DNA of 34,621 nucleotides from Verrucomicrobiota bacterium (GTDB lineage Bacteria; Verrucomicrobiota; Verrucomicrobiia; Limisphaerales; SIBE01): contig JAIPJX010000040.1 in the NCBI GenBank assembly GCA_021733945.1, forward strand, positions 1 through 34,621. Reading direction: 5' to 3'. How positions within the stretch are numbered: position 1 is the stretch's first letter; every line of letters starts with the position of its first letter. Below the pieces are notes generated by a model. The model saw only the letters and a program-made list of their open reading frames with translations, was not told the DNA's origin and searched no databases. Positions 1 through 6,656 of the stretch are shown here, piece by piece. A program made the position numbers and the translations under genes.

Positions 1-17
1 CAAATAATGAAAACGCC

Positions 18-143
18 GCCGAACAAAATCGATTGACCGAACAGCCCACCCGCCTGGCAGCGGACCTTGATCATGAAACTTGAAACTCACATTTCCAGTC
101 GAGGTTGGCGCTTCCTGGGCTGTCGGTCATCTCGTCGTTCGGC
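18..143 (+). other. attC recombination site 1
   Basis: R'' GCCGAAC (18-24) and R' GTTCGGC (137-143) are perfect inverted repeats. The inner arms GACCGAACAGCCC and GGGCTGTCGGTC pair except for one extra A in the left arm, the extrahelical base expected of a folded attC. This site ends the cassette that lies mostly outside the window. Confidence 0.85.
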
Positions 144-145
144 GT

Positions 146-1147
146 ATGATTACGAATTCTAACAGATTGCTACTTTCTTTATCATCGAGTCGCATGGCTT
201 CAATTGTGATTGCCTGTTTTTTGATTAGCTACATCCTTTTTGACGACTCTTCAGAGATTGCTCGGCTTAAGTCCGAACTTGAGCGGGTAAATTCCATGCT
301 GGCCCAGGCAGAAGCAGGGGCAAAGAGATCGCGGAACGACAATCAGCCAATGGGGTATTCCAAGAGAATCGCTCTTCAACAGCAAGGGGCATTGCAAGAT
401 TCGGATCAAGACGGAGTATTTGGAGGAATGTCTCAAGCAGATTTGGATCGAACGTTTGAGTTAAACCGACGAAGTAAAGAAGGGGAATATATTCTCGGCT
501 ACGAGCGCCCAACAGATCAGCTTTTAAGGCGTTGGGGGATTAGTAATTATGTCGCAAACGTGACTTCGACGAACGCTGTTTACGGGGAAGTTTTTGAAAG
601 ACTAGGTTTATCAGAGAAATCGAGCAAACAGTTTCAAAAGCACCTTGGAAAAATTATAAGTGCATCCATGGAAGCTGACACTGCTATACAACAGCTATTG
701 TCGGCACGCAAAGCCTATGATAATCGGTTGCAATCTGAATTGGGCCCAGAAGAGTATCGAGTATACCGAGAATTTGAAGAGTCCAAGCGAGCAGGGGCCG
801 AAGTTCAGAGGTTGCAAGATTATGTCCAAAGTACTTTTGGCGATTCAATCGATCCTAATCATTCAGGAACGATTGCCGATCTCATACGCGAGAGCGAAGC
901 TTACACCGGAGATTCGTGGAACGGGCCTTACGATGGATTGCCTGAGCCTGCTGTGGGAAAACACGATATCATTGAGCGACTCGAGAATATGATCAACCAG
1001 ATTGGAGACCGTGCTCAAATTATTGCCGGTCGGGCCGCCGAAGCTGGAGTTTCTCAAGAAGGTATTAATTTAACTTATGCATACTACACAAAGGTTCTAG
1101 ATGAGAAGCGGAGGATGATCGAAACTGTAAGGAATTTTTCTCCCTGA
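146..1147 (+). CDS. Cassette 1: membrane-anchored coiled-coil protein of unknown function
   Basis: The protein is 333 residues from the ATG at 146, which lies only two bases after attC site 1. An ATG 66 bases upstream is in frame but sits inside the attC, so I reject it. An internal ATG at 194 would also keep the whole membrane segment. Residues about 17-32 (MASIVIACFLISYILF) form one hydrophobic helix. A charged, heptad-like stretch follows (SEIARLKSELERVNSMLAQAE), suggesting a coiled coil on the far side of the membrane. The rest is hydrophilic and Glu/Arg-rich with no motif I recognise. The cassette is unusually long (about 1.2 kb) and visibly more A+T-rich than the host genes further right, consistent with transfer. 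About 100 bases separate the stop from the next attC. Confidence 0.75.
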   Translation: MITNSNRLLLSLSSSRMASIVIACFLISYILFDDSSEIARLKSELERVNSMLAQAEAGAKRSRNDNQPMGYSKRIALQQQGALQDSDQDGVFGGMSQADLDRTFELNRRSKEGEYILGYERPTDQLLRRWGISNYVANVTSTNAVYGEVFERLGLSEKSSKQFQKHLGKIISASMEADTAIQQLLSARKAYDNRLQSELGPEEYRVYREFEESKRAGAEVQRLQDYVQSTFGDSIDPNHSGTIADLIRESEAYTGDSWNGPYDGLPEPAVGKHDIIERLENMINQIGDRAQIIAGRAAEAGVSQEGINLTYAYYTKVLDEKRRMIETVRNFSP

Positions 1148-1245
1148 AACCCAAGCGATATTTCTCAACCATGAGTGGTGAAGAGGATGCATCGTTAAAA
1201 TTTGTGGAAAATTTCCGAATTGAGATTCTGATGAAATGAGAAACC

Positions 1246-1372
1246 GCCGAACAAATCGATCCACCTTAACCGCCGCTCCGCGTTGTGTTTCCGTGTGCGA
1301 GAGGTTTATCGGAAGCTGGATTCGATGCCATCACCCGTTTCCAGCGGCGGTCGGTGATCTTGATCGTTCGGC
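1246..1372 (+). other. attC recombination site 2
   Basis: R'' GCCGAAC (1246-1252) pairs with R' GTTCGGC (1366-1372). The inner arms AACCGCCGCT and AGCGGCGGTCGGTGATC also pair. This 127-base site is homologous over its full length, including the loop, to site 7. Confidence 0.88.
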
Positions 1373-1418
1373 GGCAACTGCGCTCGTAGCATAAACAAAC
1401 ATGAGAAAGGACGGGACA

Positions 1419-1880
1419 ATGAACAAGATGAAAAGAACAATCGCCAGCATCATGGTGATAGCAGCGTTGGCCATCGCTGTCGGTCTGCAGGCTCAGCAAG
1501 AGTCCAAAACGAGCGGCGGTTCTTATTTGGGCACTTGGCAGCTTGCGTCATTCAAGTATGGAACGAACCAGCCGGGCTTCACGGATTTTCCCGAGCGTCA
1601 GCGACGCATCAAACTGATCACGGAGACCCACTTCACGTGGGTTCAATTCGACGCTACCACCAGGAAGGTGAACGCTTCGGCTGGAGGCACGTATTCGTTG
1701 AACGGGAACACCTACACAGAGTCGATCGATTTCGGCTTGGGCATGGACACCTTCTCTGGCGAAAAGCATGCCTTTACCATTCGAGTGGAAGGGGACAAGT
1801 TCTTCCTCTCCGGATCGCTCGCAGACGGCCTGAAGATTGAGGAGGTTTGGGAGAGAGTGAAAGGAGGCAGGGAACAATGA
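1419..1880 (+). CDS. Cassette 2: secreted lipocalin-like (DUF4488-like) protein
   Basis: From the ATG at 1419 the product is 153 residues. I prefer this start to the in-frame ATG at 1401 because AAAGGA lies about 8 bases before it and the signal peptide then starts cleanly (MNKMKRTIASIMVIAALAIA, cleavage near AQQ). The mature part has the pattern G-T-W-Q-L near its start, then KLITETHFTWVQFD and a Gly-rich AGGTYSL strand. These match what I know of small secreted lipocalin-like or DUF4488 proteins, which are beta-barrels with unknown ligands. Fold assignment is from pattern memory, not a search. The gene begins 46 bases after attC site 2 and its stop is one base before attC site 3, so it is a complete cassette passenger. 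The product is probably periplasmic or outer-membrane-associated. Confidence 0.8.
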   Translation: MNKMKRTIASIMVIAALAIAVGLQAQQESKTSGGSYLGTWQLASFKYGTNQPGFTDFPERQRRIKLITETHFTWVQFDATTRKVNASAGGTYSLNGNTYTESIDFGLGMDTFSGEKHAFTIRVEGDKFFLSGSLADGLKIEEVWERVKGGREQ

Positions 1881-1881
1881 T

Positions 1882-2008
1882 GCCGAACAAAATCACTACA
1901 GCCAACAGCCGCCCCGCTGGTGTGATTTCACGATTTGAGGGTGATCGCTCGCCACGGTGTTCGTCGTTGCTTTCGGTCGGCGGCTGTGGCTGAGTTCTGT
2001 CGTTACCA
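1882..2008 (+). other. attC recombination site 3
   Basis: R'' is GCCGAAC (1882-1888) and R' is GTTACCA (2002-2008), pairing imperfectly. The inner arms AGCCAACAGCCGCC and GGCGGCTGTGGCT pair with one extra A in the left arm. Confidence 0.78.
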
Positions 2009-2012
2009 CGCC

Positions 2013-2360
2013 ATGACGACAGGTCAGCGACTATTTGTTCTAGGCCGATGGGTGACTAGCATTGCCTTCGTCGGTTTGGGATTGTGCAAGCTCATTCAGA
2101 TTTGTTTCGGGATTTCGGAGCGAGATTTTATGGCGACGCCACTCGGTGGCGTCCTGATCTGGACGTTCTCGATTGCATTTGTGCTCGGGCTTTTGGGCAT
2201 CATTCCCATTGCCCTGCTGCTACGACAGCGGACAGAGCCTGAGTTGCAGCAGCCGGTCGTCCCACGATGGGTAGGCTGGACGTTGCGTGTGGTTCTCGCC
2301 ACACTGCTTTTGTTTATCAGCGTCATTGTCATAGGAGTTTTGTTGCTTGGAAAAAAGTAG
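2013..2360 (+). CDS. Cassette 3: small integral membrane protein
   Basis: The product is 115 residues from the ATG at 2013, four bases after attC site 3. A longer reading frame starting at 1935 would run through the attC and is not credible. Three hydrophobic helices are visible: about residues 12-30 (VTSIAFVGLGLCKLIQI), 45-70 (VLIWTFSIAFVLGLLGIIPIALLL) and 88-111 (TLRVVLATLLLFISVIVIGVLL). A short Glu/Gln-rich hydrophilic stretch lies between the last two helices, and the chain ends GKK. No catalytic motif is seen and I do not recognise the family. The stop codon abuts attC site 4 directly. Membrane proteins of this size are common in cassette arrays, but no function can be given. Confidence 0.72.
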   Translation: MTTGQRLFVLGRWVTSIAFVGLGLCKLIQICFGISERDFMATPLGGVLIWTFSIAFVLGLLGIIPIALLLRQRTEPELQQPVVPRWVGWTLRVVLATLLLFISVIVIGVLLLGKK

Positions 2361-2486
2361 GCCTAACCAGAGCGCTTCAGCGAACCGCCGCCCCGCTTTT
2401 CAGTCGGACGGTTCGGGTAATTTGTCAGCGATTGTTGCAGCCGCACGGGCGTTCCCGGCGGCGGTCGCTGAGCTTGGTCGTTCGCA
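2361..2486 (+). other. attC recombination site 4
   Basis: R'' is GCCTAAC (2361-2367) and R' is GTTCGCA (2480-2486), with imperfect outer pairing. The inner arms CAGCGAACCGCCGCC and GGCGGCGGTCGCTG pair with one extra A on the left. Confidence 0.78.
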
Positions 2487-2493
2487 ATAACTT

Positions 2494-2988
2494 ATGTGTG
2501 TCCTGCGAGTAAGTAGTGCAAGGAGTTCTTTTAGCGTTTTTCTGAGCGACACAATATTTCCATGCTATCAGTCCCATGAGAAAGGCGACCGCCATCACAT
2601 CCGGAAGCCGACTTTTCGGGCTGATTTTGGCTTTTCGTGTAACGTGAGTCGGCGAAAGTGGACAGATTTTGAGGGGCAAGTGACTGATGCGATTCGGTTC
2701 CTGGTTACGAATTCAGTTGAGTTGGACCGCTTGTTGGCCAACTGCGACGTCGATGACATTCGTCTGGATTTTCCGGTGGAAAGTCAGCTTTCAGATCATG
2801 TTTTAGGGCAGTATGATTACCTGCCACCTGAATTGGTCCGGCTTTGTGCCCAACACGGAATCGGCATCGAGCTTAGTCAATACGCGCGAGATTGGGGTGA
2901 CCGTTGCGAACAAGCGGATTCACCGAATCCCGCGAGTGAGCCGCAGTTTCAAATTCAGAGCCACGAGCGCGGGACAGGTGATCCGTGA
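2494..2988 (+). CDS. Cassette 4: DUF4279-like protein whose reading frame runs into the attC
   Basis: The product is 164 residues from the ATG at 2494, seven bases after attC site 4. Around residue 30, SHEKGDRHH resembles the H/W-x-KGD motif of DUF4279-type proteins. KWTDFEGQVTDAIRFL and DYLPPELVRLCAQHGIGIEL then look like the conserved core of a soluble alpha/beta protein. The match is from memory and the function of the family is unknown. The last 28 or so residues are encoded by attC site 5, since the stop at 2986-2988 lies inside that site, so this tail may be acquired rather than native. A competing short ORF starts at 2576 in another frame (MRKATAITSG) but stops after 22 codons. Confidence 0.62.
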   Translation: MCVLRVSSARSSFSVFLSDTIFPCYQSHEKGDRHHIRKPTFRADFGFSCNVSRRKWTDFEGQVTDAIRFLVTNSVELDRLLANCDVDDIRLDFPVESQLSDHVLGQYDYLPPELVRLCAQHGIGIELSQYARDWGDRCEQADSPNPASEPQFQIQSHERGTGDP

Positions 2989-2996
2989 CGTTCGGC
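2905..2996 (+). other. attC recombination site 5
   Basis: A shorter site of 92 bases with R'' TGCGAAC (2905-2911) and R' GTTCGGC (2990-2996). The inner arms CGGATTCACCGAATCCCGCG and CGCGGGACAGGTGATCCG pair with extra bases on the left arm. The site overlaps the 3' end of cassette gene 4. Confidence 0.75.
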
Positions 2997-3003
2997 CACA
3001 AAC

Positions 3004-3516
3004 ATGAAAAAATACATTCTTCTCGCGGCCTGCTCGCTGTTGCTGGCGACTGTCGGCATAACCTCCGAAACCACAAACAAAACAGTTAAGCCCAATGGAA
3101 AAACAATGAGCGCACAATCCGTCTCACTCGGTTACGTGATTCTGTATGTGAAAGATGTCTCGGCGAGCCTAGCCTTCTACGAGAACGCCTTCGGTCTTCC
3201 CCGACGCTTTTTCACTGATGACATCGGCAAGGCGTATGGAGAGCTGGAGACCGGAGCGACCCGTCTTGCGTTCGCGAGCCTTGAATTGGCCAAGACGCAT
3301 CTGAAACAGGAAGTCCTGGCCGCATCCCCGGACGAGGCGCCACTTGGTGTTGAGATTGCATTGGTAACGCCCGATGTTGCAGGGTTGTATGCCCGCGCGG
3401 TGAAAGCCGGGGCGACCGCGGTGAGCGAACCCGCGGCCAAGCCGTGGGGGCAGACCGTGGCGTACCTCCGGGATAAGGACGGCTTCCTCGTTGAGCTATG
3501 CACCCCTCTGCCATGA
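3004..3516 (+). CDS. Cassette 5: secreted VOC (glyoxalase/bleomycin-resistance fold) protein
   Basis: The product is 170 residues, starting seven bases after attC site 5. A signal peptide is clear (MKKYILLAACSLLLATVG). An in-frame ATG further in (MSAQSVSLGYVILYVKDV) would give a cytosolic form. The remainder is a single VOC module pair: GYVILYVKDVSASLAFYENAFGL is the first beta-alpha-beta-beta unit, and EIALVTPDVAGLYARAVKAGA, then YLRDKDGFLVEL, the second. The Glu before the last Leu and the Gln/Glu positions fit the usual metal-binding scheme, but the substrate cannot be told. VOC proteins include glyoxalase I, dioxygenases and drug-binding resistance proteins. A secreted version in a cassette is unusual. 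The stop lies five bases before attC site 6. Confidence 0.85.
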   Translation: MKKYILLAACSLLLATVGITSETTNKTVKPNGKTMSAQSVSLGYVILYVKDVSASLAFYENAFGLPRRFFTDDIGKAYGELETGATRLAFASLELAKTHLKQEVLAASPDEAPLGVEIALVTPDVAGLYARAVKAGATAVSEPAAKPWGQTVAYLRDKDGFLVELCTPLP

Positions 3517-3521
3517 ACGAA

Positions 3522-3614
3522 GCCGAACAAACCGGATGCAGTGAACCCCGCGATTGCGTCTCGGTTTCAATCCGGATATCACTGGCGCGGGGTCACTGAT
3601 CCGGAGCGTTCGAT
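3522..3614 (+). other. attC recombination site 6
   Basis: R'' is GCCGAAC (3522-3528) and R' is GTTCGAT (3608-3614). The inner arms GCAGTGAACCCCGCG and CGCGGGGTCACTG pair with one extra A. The site is 93 bases long, the same size class as site 5. Confidence 0.8.
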
Positions 3615-3623
3615 GATGACTCT

Positions 3624-3821
3624 ATGATGATCCTTGCTCAAGTCACCAGCCAGACTACACAGACTGTCACGCAGACAGGGATTGGACTTGGTGCGGCGAT
3701 CGCTGTTGTATGTTCCTGGCAGAGGAACCGTTCGATCCTCTGGGCCATCCTTGCCGGTATTTTCTCTTGGTTTTACGTGATCTACTTTGCGCTGACCCGC
3801 ACCCCCGAGGAGATGAAATGA
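3624..3821 (+). CDS. Cassette 6: small membrane protein
   Basis: The product is 65 residues from the ATG at 3624; the ATG at 3627 is equally possible. It starts nine bases after attC site 6. Residues about 19-30 (GIGLGAAIAVVC) and 38-57 (SILWAILAGIFSWFYVIYFAL) are hydrophobic and separated by a basic turn (SWQRNR), giving a two-helix hairpin. The end is TRTPEEMK. I remember similar short GIGLGAAIAVVCSW-type proteins from Verrucomicrobiota and Planctomycetota genomes, but none with a known function. The cassette is the smallest in the array (368 bases). Confidence 0.7.
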   Translation: MMILAQVTSQTTQTVTQTGIGLGAAIAVVCSWQRNRSILWAILAGIFSWFYVIYFALTRTPEEMK

Positions 3822-3855
3822 CACGATCAGATTTATCATTGGGCAGATTGGAAGC

Positions 3856-3982
3856 ACCGAACAAATCGATCCACCAGAACCGCCGCCCCGCGTTGTGTTT
3901 TCAAATGCGACAGGTTTATTGGACGTCGGATTCGCTGCCAGCGCTCGCTTTCAGCGTCGGTCGGTGATCTTGATCGTTGAAC
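3856..3982 (+). other. attC recombination site 7
   Basis: R'' is ACCGAAC (3856-3862) and R' is GTTGAAC (3976-3982). It has the same length (127 bases) as site 2 and shares with it AACAAATCGATCCACC, CGCGTTGTGTTT, AGGTTTAT and TCGGTGATCTTGATCGTT, so the two sites are homologues. Confidence 0.85.
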
Positions 3983-3995
3983 TAGCACCGGCACC

Positions 3996-4502
3996 ATGTA
4001 TTCTGTCGATTCCAAAGATACTGTTGTAGAGCTATCCGACGTTCCTCAATCCTCGATTGGCGCTCCATGTCCGATGATTCTTGCGGGGGAGCATCACCTT
4101 TACCTCGCTTTCTACCTTGAGGAGCGGTTGCCGAACTGGGGTGGAACATCGGCTCGCGTCGTGGGTGAGAGTAACACTGGTGACCCTGTGGCATTGGTGG
4201 AGTTCACAGCCGCCTATGCGCACATGTTTGGCCCACCGAATGACGAGGCGGTTGGTGGGCACCCGCTCGCATCAAGGGGTGTCGGGCCATATCGCGTTCA
4301 CGAGGTGCGCGCTTCCTCCTGGATCAGGCGACTGGAGCGCATGAATGCGGTGCATCCCTGCCACAATCCGGAGGCGTTTGCTCCATACCGCCATTTCATC
4401 TTCACGTTCCACGAAACAACATTCGAGTGCATTGCAGAGGCATTCAGAACATCTGTTCGCTTCGGCACCGTTGCTGAGGTCTTGGAAATCGCATTTCAGT
4501 AG
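3996..4502 (+). CDS. Cassette 7: conserved soluble protein of unknown function
   Basis: The product is 168 residues from the ATG at 3996, thirteen bases after attC site 7. No signal peptide or membrane helix is present. Blocks that look strongly conserved include SSIGAPCPMILAGEHHLYLAFYL, GPPNDEAVGGHPLASRGVGP, SSWIRRLERMNAVHPCHNP and FIFTFHETTFECIAE. They are rich in His, Cys and aromatic residues, which could suggest a ligand- or metal-binding fold. I recognise the overall pattern as that of a widespread uncharacterised family, but no activity is known to me. The stop is 19 bases before attC site 8. Confidence 0.78.
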   Translation: MYSVDSKDTVVELSDVPQSSIGAPCPMILAGEHHLYLAFYLEERLPNWGGTSARVVGESNTGDPVALVEFTAAYAHMFGPPNDEAVGGHPLASRGVGPYRVHEVRASSWIRRLERMNAVHPCHNPEAFAPYRHFIFTFHETTFECIAEAFRTSVRFGTVAEVLEIAFQ

Positions 4503-4521
4503 AGCACGAGATGAGACAGCG

Positions 4522-4596
4522 GCCCAACAAGTCAACGCAGCGAATTCCGGTTTCGCGCTTCGCACTACACCTCCATCGCTGGTCTCGGCGTTAACC
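4522..4596 (+). other. attC recombination site 8 (short, last in array)
   Basis: A 75-base site with R'' GCCCAAC (4522-4528), R' GTTAACC (4590-4596) and inner arms CAGCGAA and TCGCTG. It is shorter and different in sequence from sites 1-7, with poorer outer pairing. It follows a cassette gene at the normal distance, which is the main support. Confidence 0.6.
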
Positions 4597-4830
4597 AAAA
4601 GATAAAGCCACGGCGAATCCTGCTGCCCGGCCGGAGTGTTTCATCGGTTGCGTGCTGGAATTCTATCTGCGGCGCTTGATGCGCTGATGGCTCCTGGGTA
4701 TACGGCACCGGGAGTGTTTCTGAAATGAGTCGAAATGGCTCATTTGCGATGGGTAACTCGAATTGCCGAGCGCGGTGTCGGCCCGACGAAGGGGGAGGCA
4801 TAATTTAGTAGCGGGCTGCTTCCAGCACGG
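4597..4830. other. Gene-less junction between cassette array and recombinase
   Basis: I see no credible gene here. A small inverted repeat (AAATGAG at 4723-4729, CTCATTT at 4739-4745) could be a recombination or regulatory site. This is where the left edge of the element backbone should be sought. No direct repeat of the 15.3-kb attachment region is visible. Confidence 0.5.
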
Positions 4831-5628
4831 CTATTCGTCGCTGGTTGAGTTCTTGGGTTTGCATCCTGTTTCCAAGAGTTTCTTGGTGTGTTTGCTTTCG
4901 AGCACGGTGCGGACGGTGCTGTACTGCCACAGTCCGCTGGAGGGTTGCAGGCGCCCCCTGAATTTTATCGGCGTGCCTTTTGGGATTTTGGTGAGGACGT
5001 GACTGTTGTTCAGCTCTTTGGCGATAACATGGAACCCGATCCCGGCCTGACGCCACGCCGCCATGCGGCGGACCCATGCCGCTTCTTCGGTGTTCTCCAC
5101 GAGTGTCTTTTGCCCGTGCTCTTCCCTGACGTTCCAACCGTAGGGAACCTAACCGATGAGTTGCCCTTTGGCAAATTTGAAATCCAGGCGTTCCTTGATT
5201 CGGGAGCGGATCAGGTCCCGCTCAAACTCCGCCACGAGTGCCAGGACTCCCAGGAGGAGTTTGCCGGCACCGTCGGTGGTGCAGATGCTGCCACCCATGT
5301 CCATGATGTGGAGCGTGACCTTGTGATCCTCGATCCAATGAAGGAAGTTGTGGAAGTCCCGGGCGCTGCGCCCCAGGCGATCGAGCTTCGCCACGATGAG
5401 GTGCCGGATCTCGCCAGCTTGGATGGCCGCCACGAGTGCGCGCCCGCCTTTCCGTTCCCATATGGCCACGCCTCCGGATGTGGCTTCATCGGAGTACTCG
5501 TGCTGCGAGTGATCGAAACCCATGAGTTTCGCATAGTCGGCAAGCCTGGATTCCTGAGTCTCCAGGCTGCCGTCTTGGTGATCGGTGCTGACACGGCGGT
5601 AAAGCGCCGCAATCTTCGGTGTGTTCAT
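4831..5628 (-). pseudogene. Serine recombinase (resolvase/invertase family) with in-frame TAG
   Basis: Reading from 5628, MNTPKIAALYRRVSTDHQ has the Y-x-R-V-S-T motif with catalytic Ser14. VAKLDRLGRSARDF and the FERDLIRSRIKERL helix of the resolvase catalytic domain follow. At codon 160 the frame meets TAG (5151-5149) right after KGQLIG, where relatives carry Arg in G-R-x-P-Y-G-W. Reading continues in the same frame for 105 codons with VPYGWN, a DNA-binding recombinase domain (EAAWVRRMAAWRQAGIGFHV) and a final YSTVRTVLESKH. One nonsense change therefore splits an otherwise intact gene of about 265 codons. The N-terminal piece keeps the catalytic residues but loses DNA binding. The start overlaps the upstream gene by ATGA. 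It ends the minus-strand element operon. Confidence 0.85.
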
Positions 5629-5918
5629 AAATCCTCCCGCATCCGCTGGTCGTGGTAACGGCGCAGGGCGCAGTCGAGTTTGGTTTCCTGCGGCCGCTCC
5701 CGAGCGAATAGCGCCAGGCAGAGCGCCCGGCGGACGGCTGGGGCGTGCCGCCGCCGGAACCGCGCCGGCGCTCGGCGGAAACTGCGCGCCAGGTTTTGAG
5801 GCATGTTGCGCATGGCTTCATCGAAGCCGCCCCAGGTGTCCGTCTCGGACCGTGCCCGCCCCCAGCATTCGCGCCACACAGCCCGGAGCAGATTGCTTGG
5901 ATGGCTCTGGCAGTTCAC
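5625..5918 (-). CDS. Small basic protein of unknown function
   Basis: I place the start at the GTG at 5918, which overlaps the stop of the upstream ArdC-N gene as GTGA and has AAAGGG just before it; this gives 97 residues. An ATG nine codons earlier is possible. The protein is strongly basic (RRAPARFRRRHAPAVRRA) with no membrane helix and no motif I know. The four-base overlaps at both ends (GTGA upstream, ATGA into the recombinase gene) are the best evidence that it is real. It may be a DNA-binding partner of the recombinase, but that is inference from position only. Confidence 0.55.
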   Translation of the reverse strand: MNCQSHPSNLLRAVWRECWGRARSETDTWGGFDEAMRNMPQNLARSFRRAPARFRRRHAPAVRRALCLALFARERPQETKLDCALRRYHDQRMREDL

Positions 5919-6646
5919 GCCCCGCCCTTTCTCTTGGCCAACCATGCGGCGCGCCAGGGTGCCACGGCCTTCGCCGGCGCGGCCGCCGGTGCCGGCGCTG
6001 GAGGCAGCAGGGGGATGGCGGTGGGTGGTTCCACCGACCGGAATGCAACCGCGATGACAGTGGACGGCGGAGCGGGTGCTTTGGGAGTGGGCGCTGGTGC
6101 TGCGGCCGGCGCTGGCGACTGCGGTGCCGGTGCCGCCCGAGCGGCTGGAGTGGCGGCCGGGGCTCCCGATCTGGGGGCAAGCGGATCCGTCTGCGAAATG
6201 TGAAAGACGGTGGCGCGCCCTCGGCGTGACATCCGCCCGGGTGCTTCGGATCCCGCGCCCTCTTCGGCCGGCGCTTCGGCCGGTGTGTCGTCCTGGTTCT
6301 TTTTGCCAGACACAACGATAACGGTGGCAACCTTCACGCCGTGCTCGCCGCGGCGGACGGTGCGGCCCATGGCCCGCCAGGCGTCGAAGGTGAACACGTT
6401 TTCACGTGGAAGGATTTCGCTTTCCGGAATTCCCTTGGCTGTGAATCCCTCAAAGATGGCCGGGTAATTGGCCATGGATGTATTCACCGTGGCGCGCTGC
6501 AATGCCTCTGCGGCATCGATGGGCTGGCGCTTGGTGCGCTTGGGTTTGAGTGAGCGGCCGCGCCGTTTGGCGGTGGGTTTCGGTTGATCGATGACAGAGG
6601 GTGCCGGCCCGCTGTCGGACTGTCGTTTGAATGGGTTGTATCTCAT
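5915..6646 (-). CDS. ArdC-N (ssDNA-binding, antirestriction-type) domain protein with low-complexity tail
   Basis: The protein is 243 residues. After a basic, Lys/Arg-rich start (KRRGRSLKPKRTKRQ), residues about 45-160 carry the ArdC N-terminal domain: YPAIFEGF, ESEILPRENVFTFDAWRAMGR, VRRGEHGVKV and TVFHISQTDPL. This domain binds single-stranded DNA in plasmid-borne antirestriction proteins such as ArdC. The usual C-terminal metallopeptidase domain (HExxH) is absent. In its place is a long Ala/Pro-rich tail (PAPAAAPAPTPKAPAPP) ending in a basic segment. The protein may protect or handle the element's DNA on entry. It starts ten bases after the radC-like gene and overlaps the next gene by GTGA. 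Confidence 0.78.
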   Translation of the reverse strand: MRYNPFKRQSDSGPAPSVIDQPKPTAKRRGRSLKPKRTKRQPIDAAEALQRATVNTSMANYPAIFEGFTAKGIPESEILPRENVFTFDAWRAMGRTVRRGEHGVKVATVIVVSGKKNQDDTPAEAPAEEGAGSEAPGRMSRRGRATVFHISQTDPLAPRSGAPAATPAARAAPAPQSPAPAAAPAPTPKAPAPPSTVIAVAFRSVEPPTAIPLLPPAPAPAAAPAKAVAPWRAAWLAKRKGGA

Positions 6647-6656
6647 AAAGTGCCTG

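Larger units (their letters stand above)
1..4596 (+). mobile_element. Integron-type gene cassette array (seven complete cassettes, no intI in window)
   Basis: Eight imperfect inverted-repeat sites with R''-like ends (GCCGAAC or variants) and R'-like ends (GTTCGGC or variants) alternate with single + strand genes. Cutting after the G of each R' gives cassettes at 138-1366, 1367-2002, 2003-2480, 2481-2990, 2991-3608, 3609-3976 and 3977-4590. Every gene starts 2-46 bases after an attC and stops just before, or inside, the next one. Gene-by-gene orientation is uniform and products are unrelated, which is the layout known for integron cassettes. No IntI-type tyrosine recombinase or attI is visible, so this is either the distal part of an integron whose integrase lies left of base 1, or a CALIN (attC cluster lacking an integrase). 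Bases 1-137 are the tail of a further upstream cassette. Confidence 0.85.

Noticed and set aside
80..145. Upstream ATG for the first cassette gene
   Set aside because: It lies inside attC 1; the cassette gene can only start after the recombination point at 137/138.
5149..5151. General reassignment of TAG as a sense codon
   Set aside because: Several genes in the window end in TAG at the expected place, for example at 2360, 4502, 4833-4831 and 31514.
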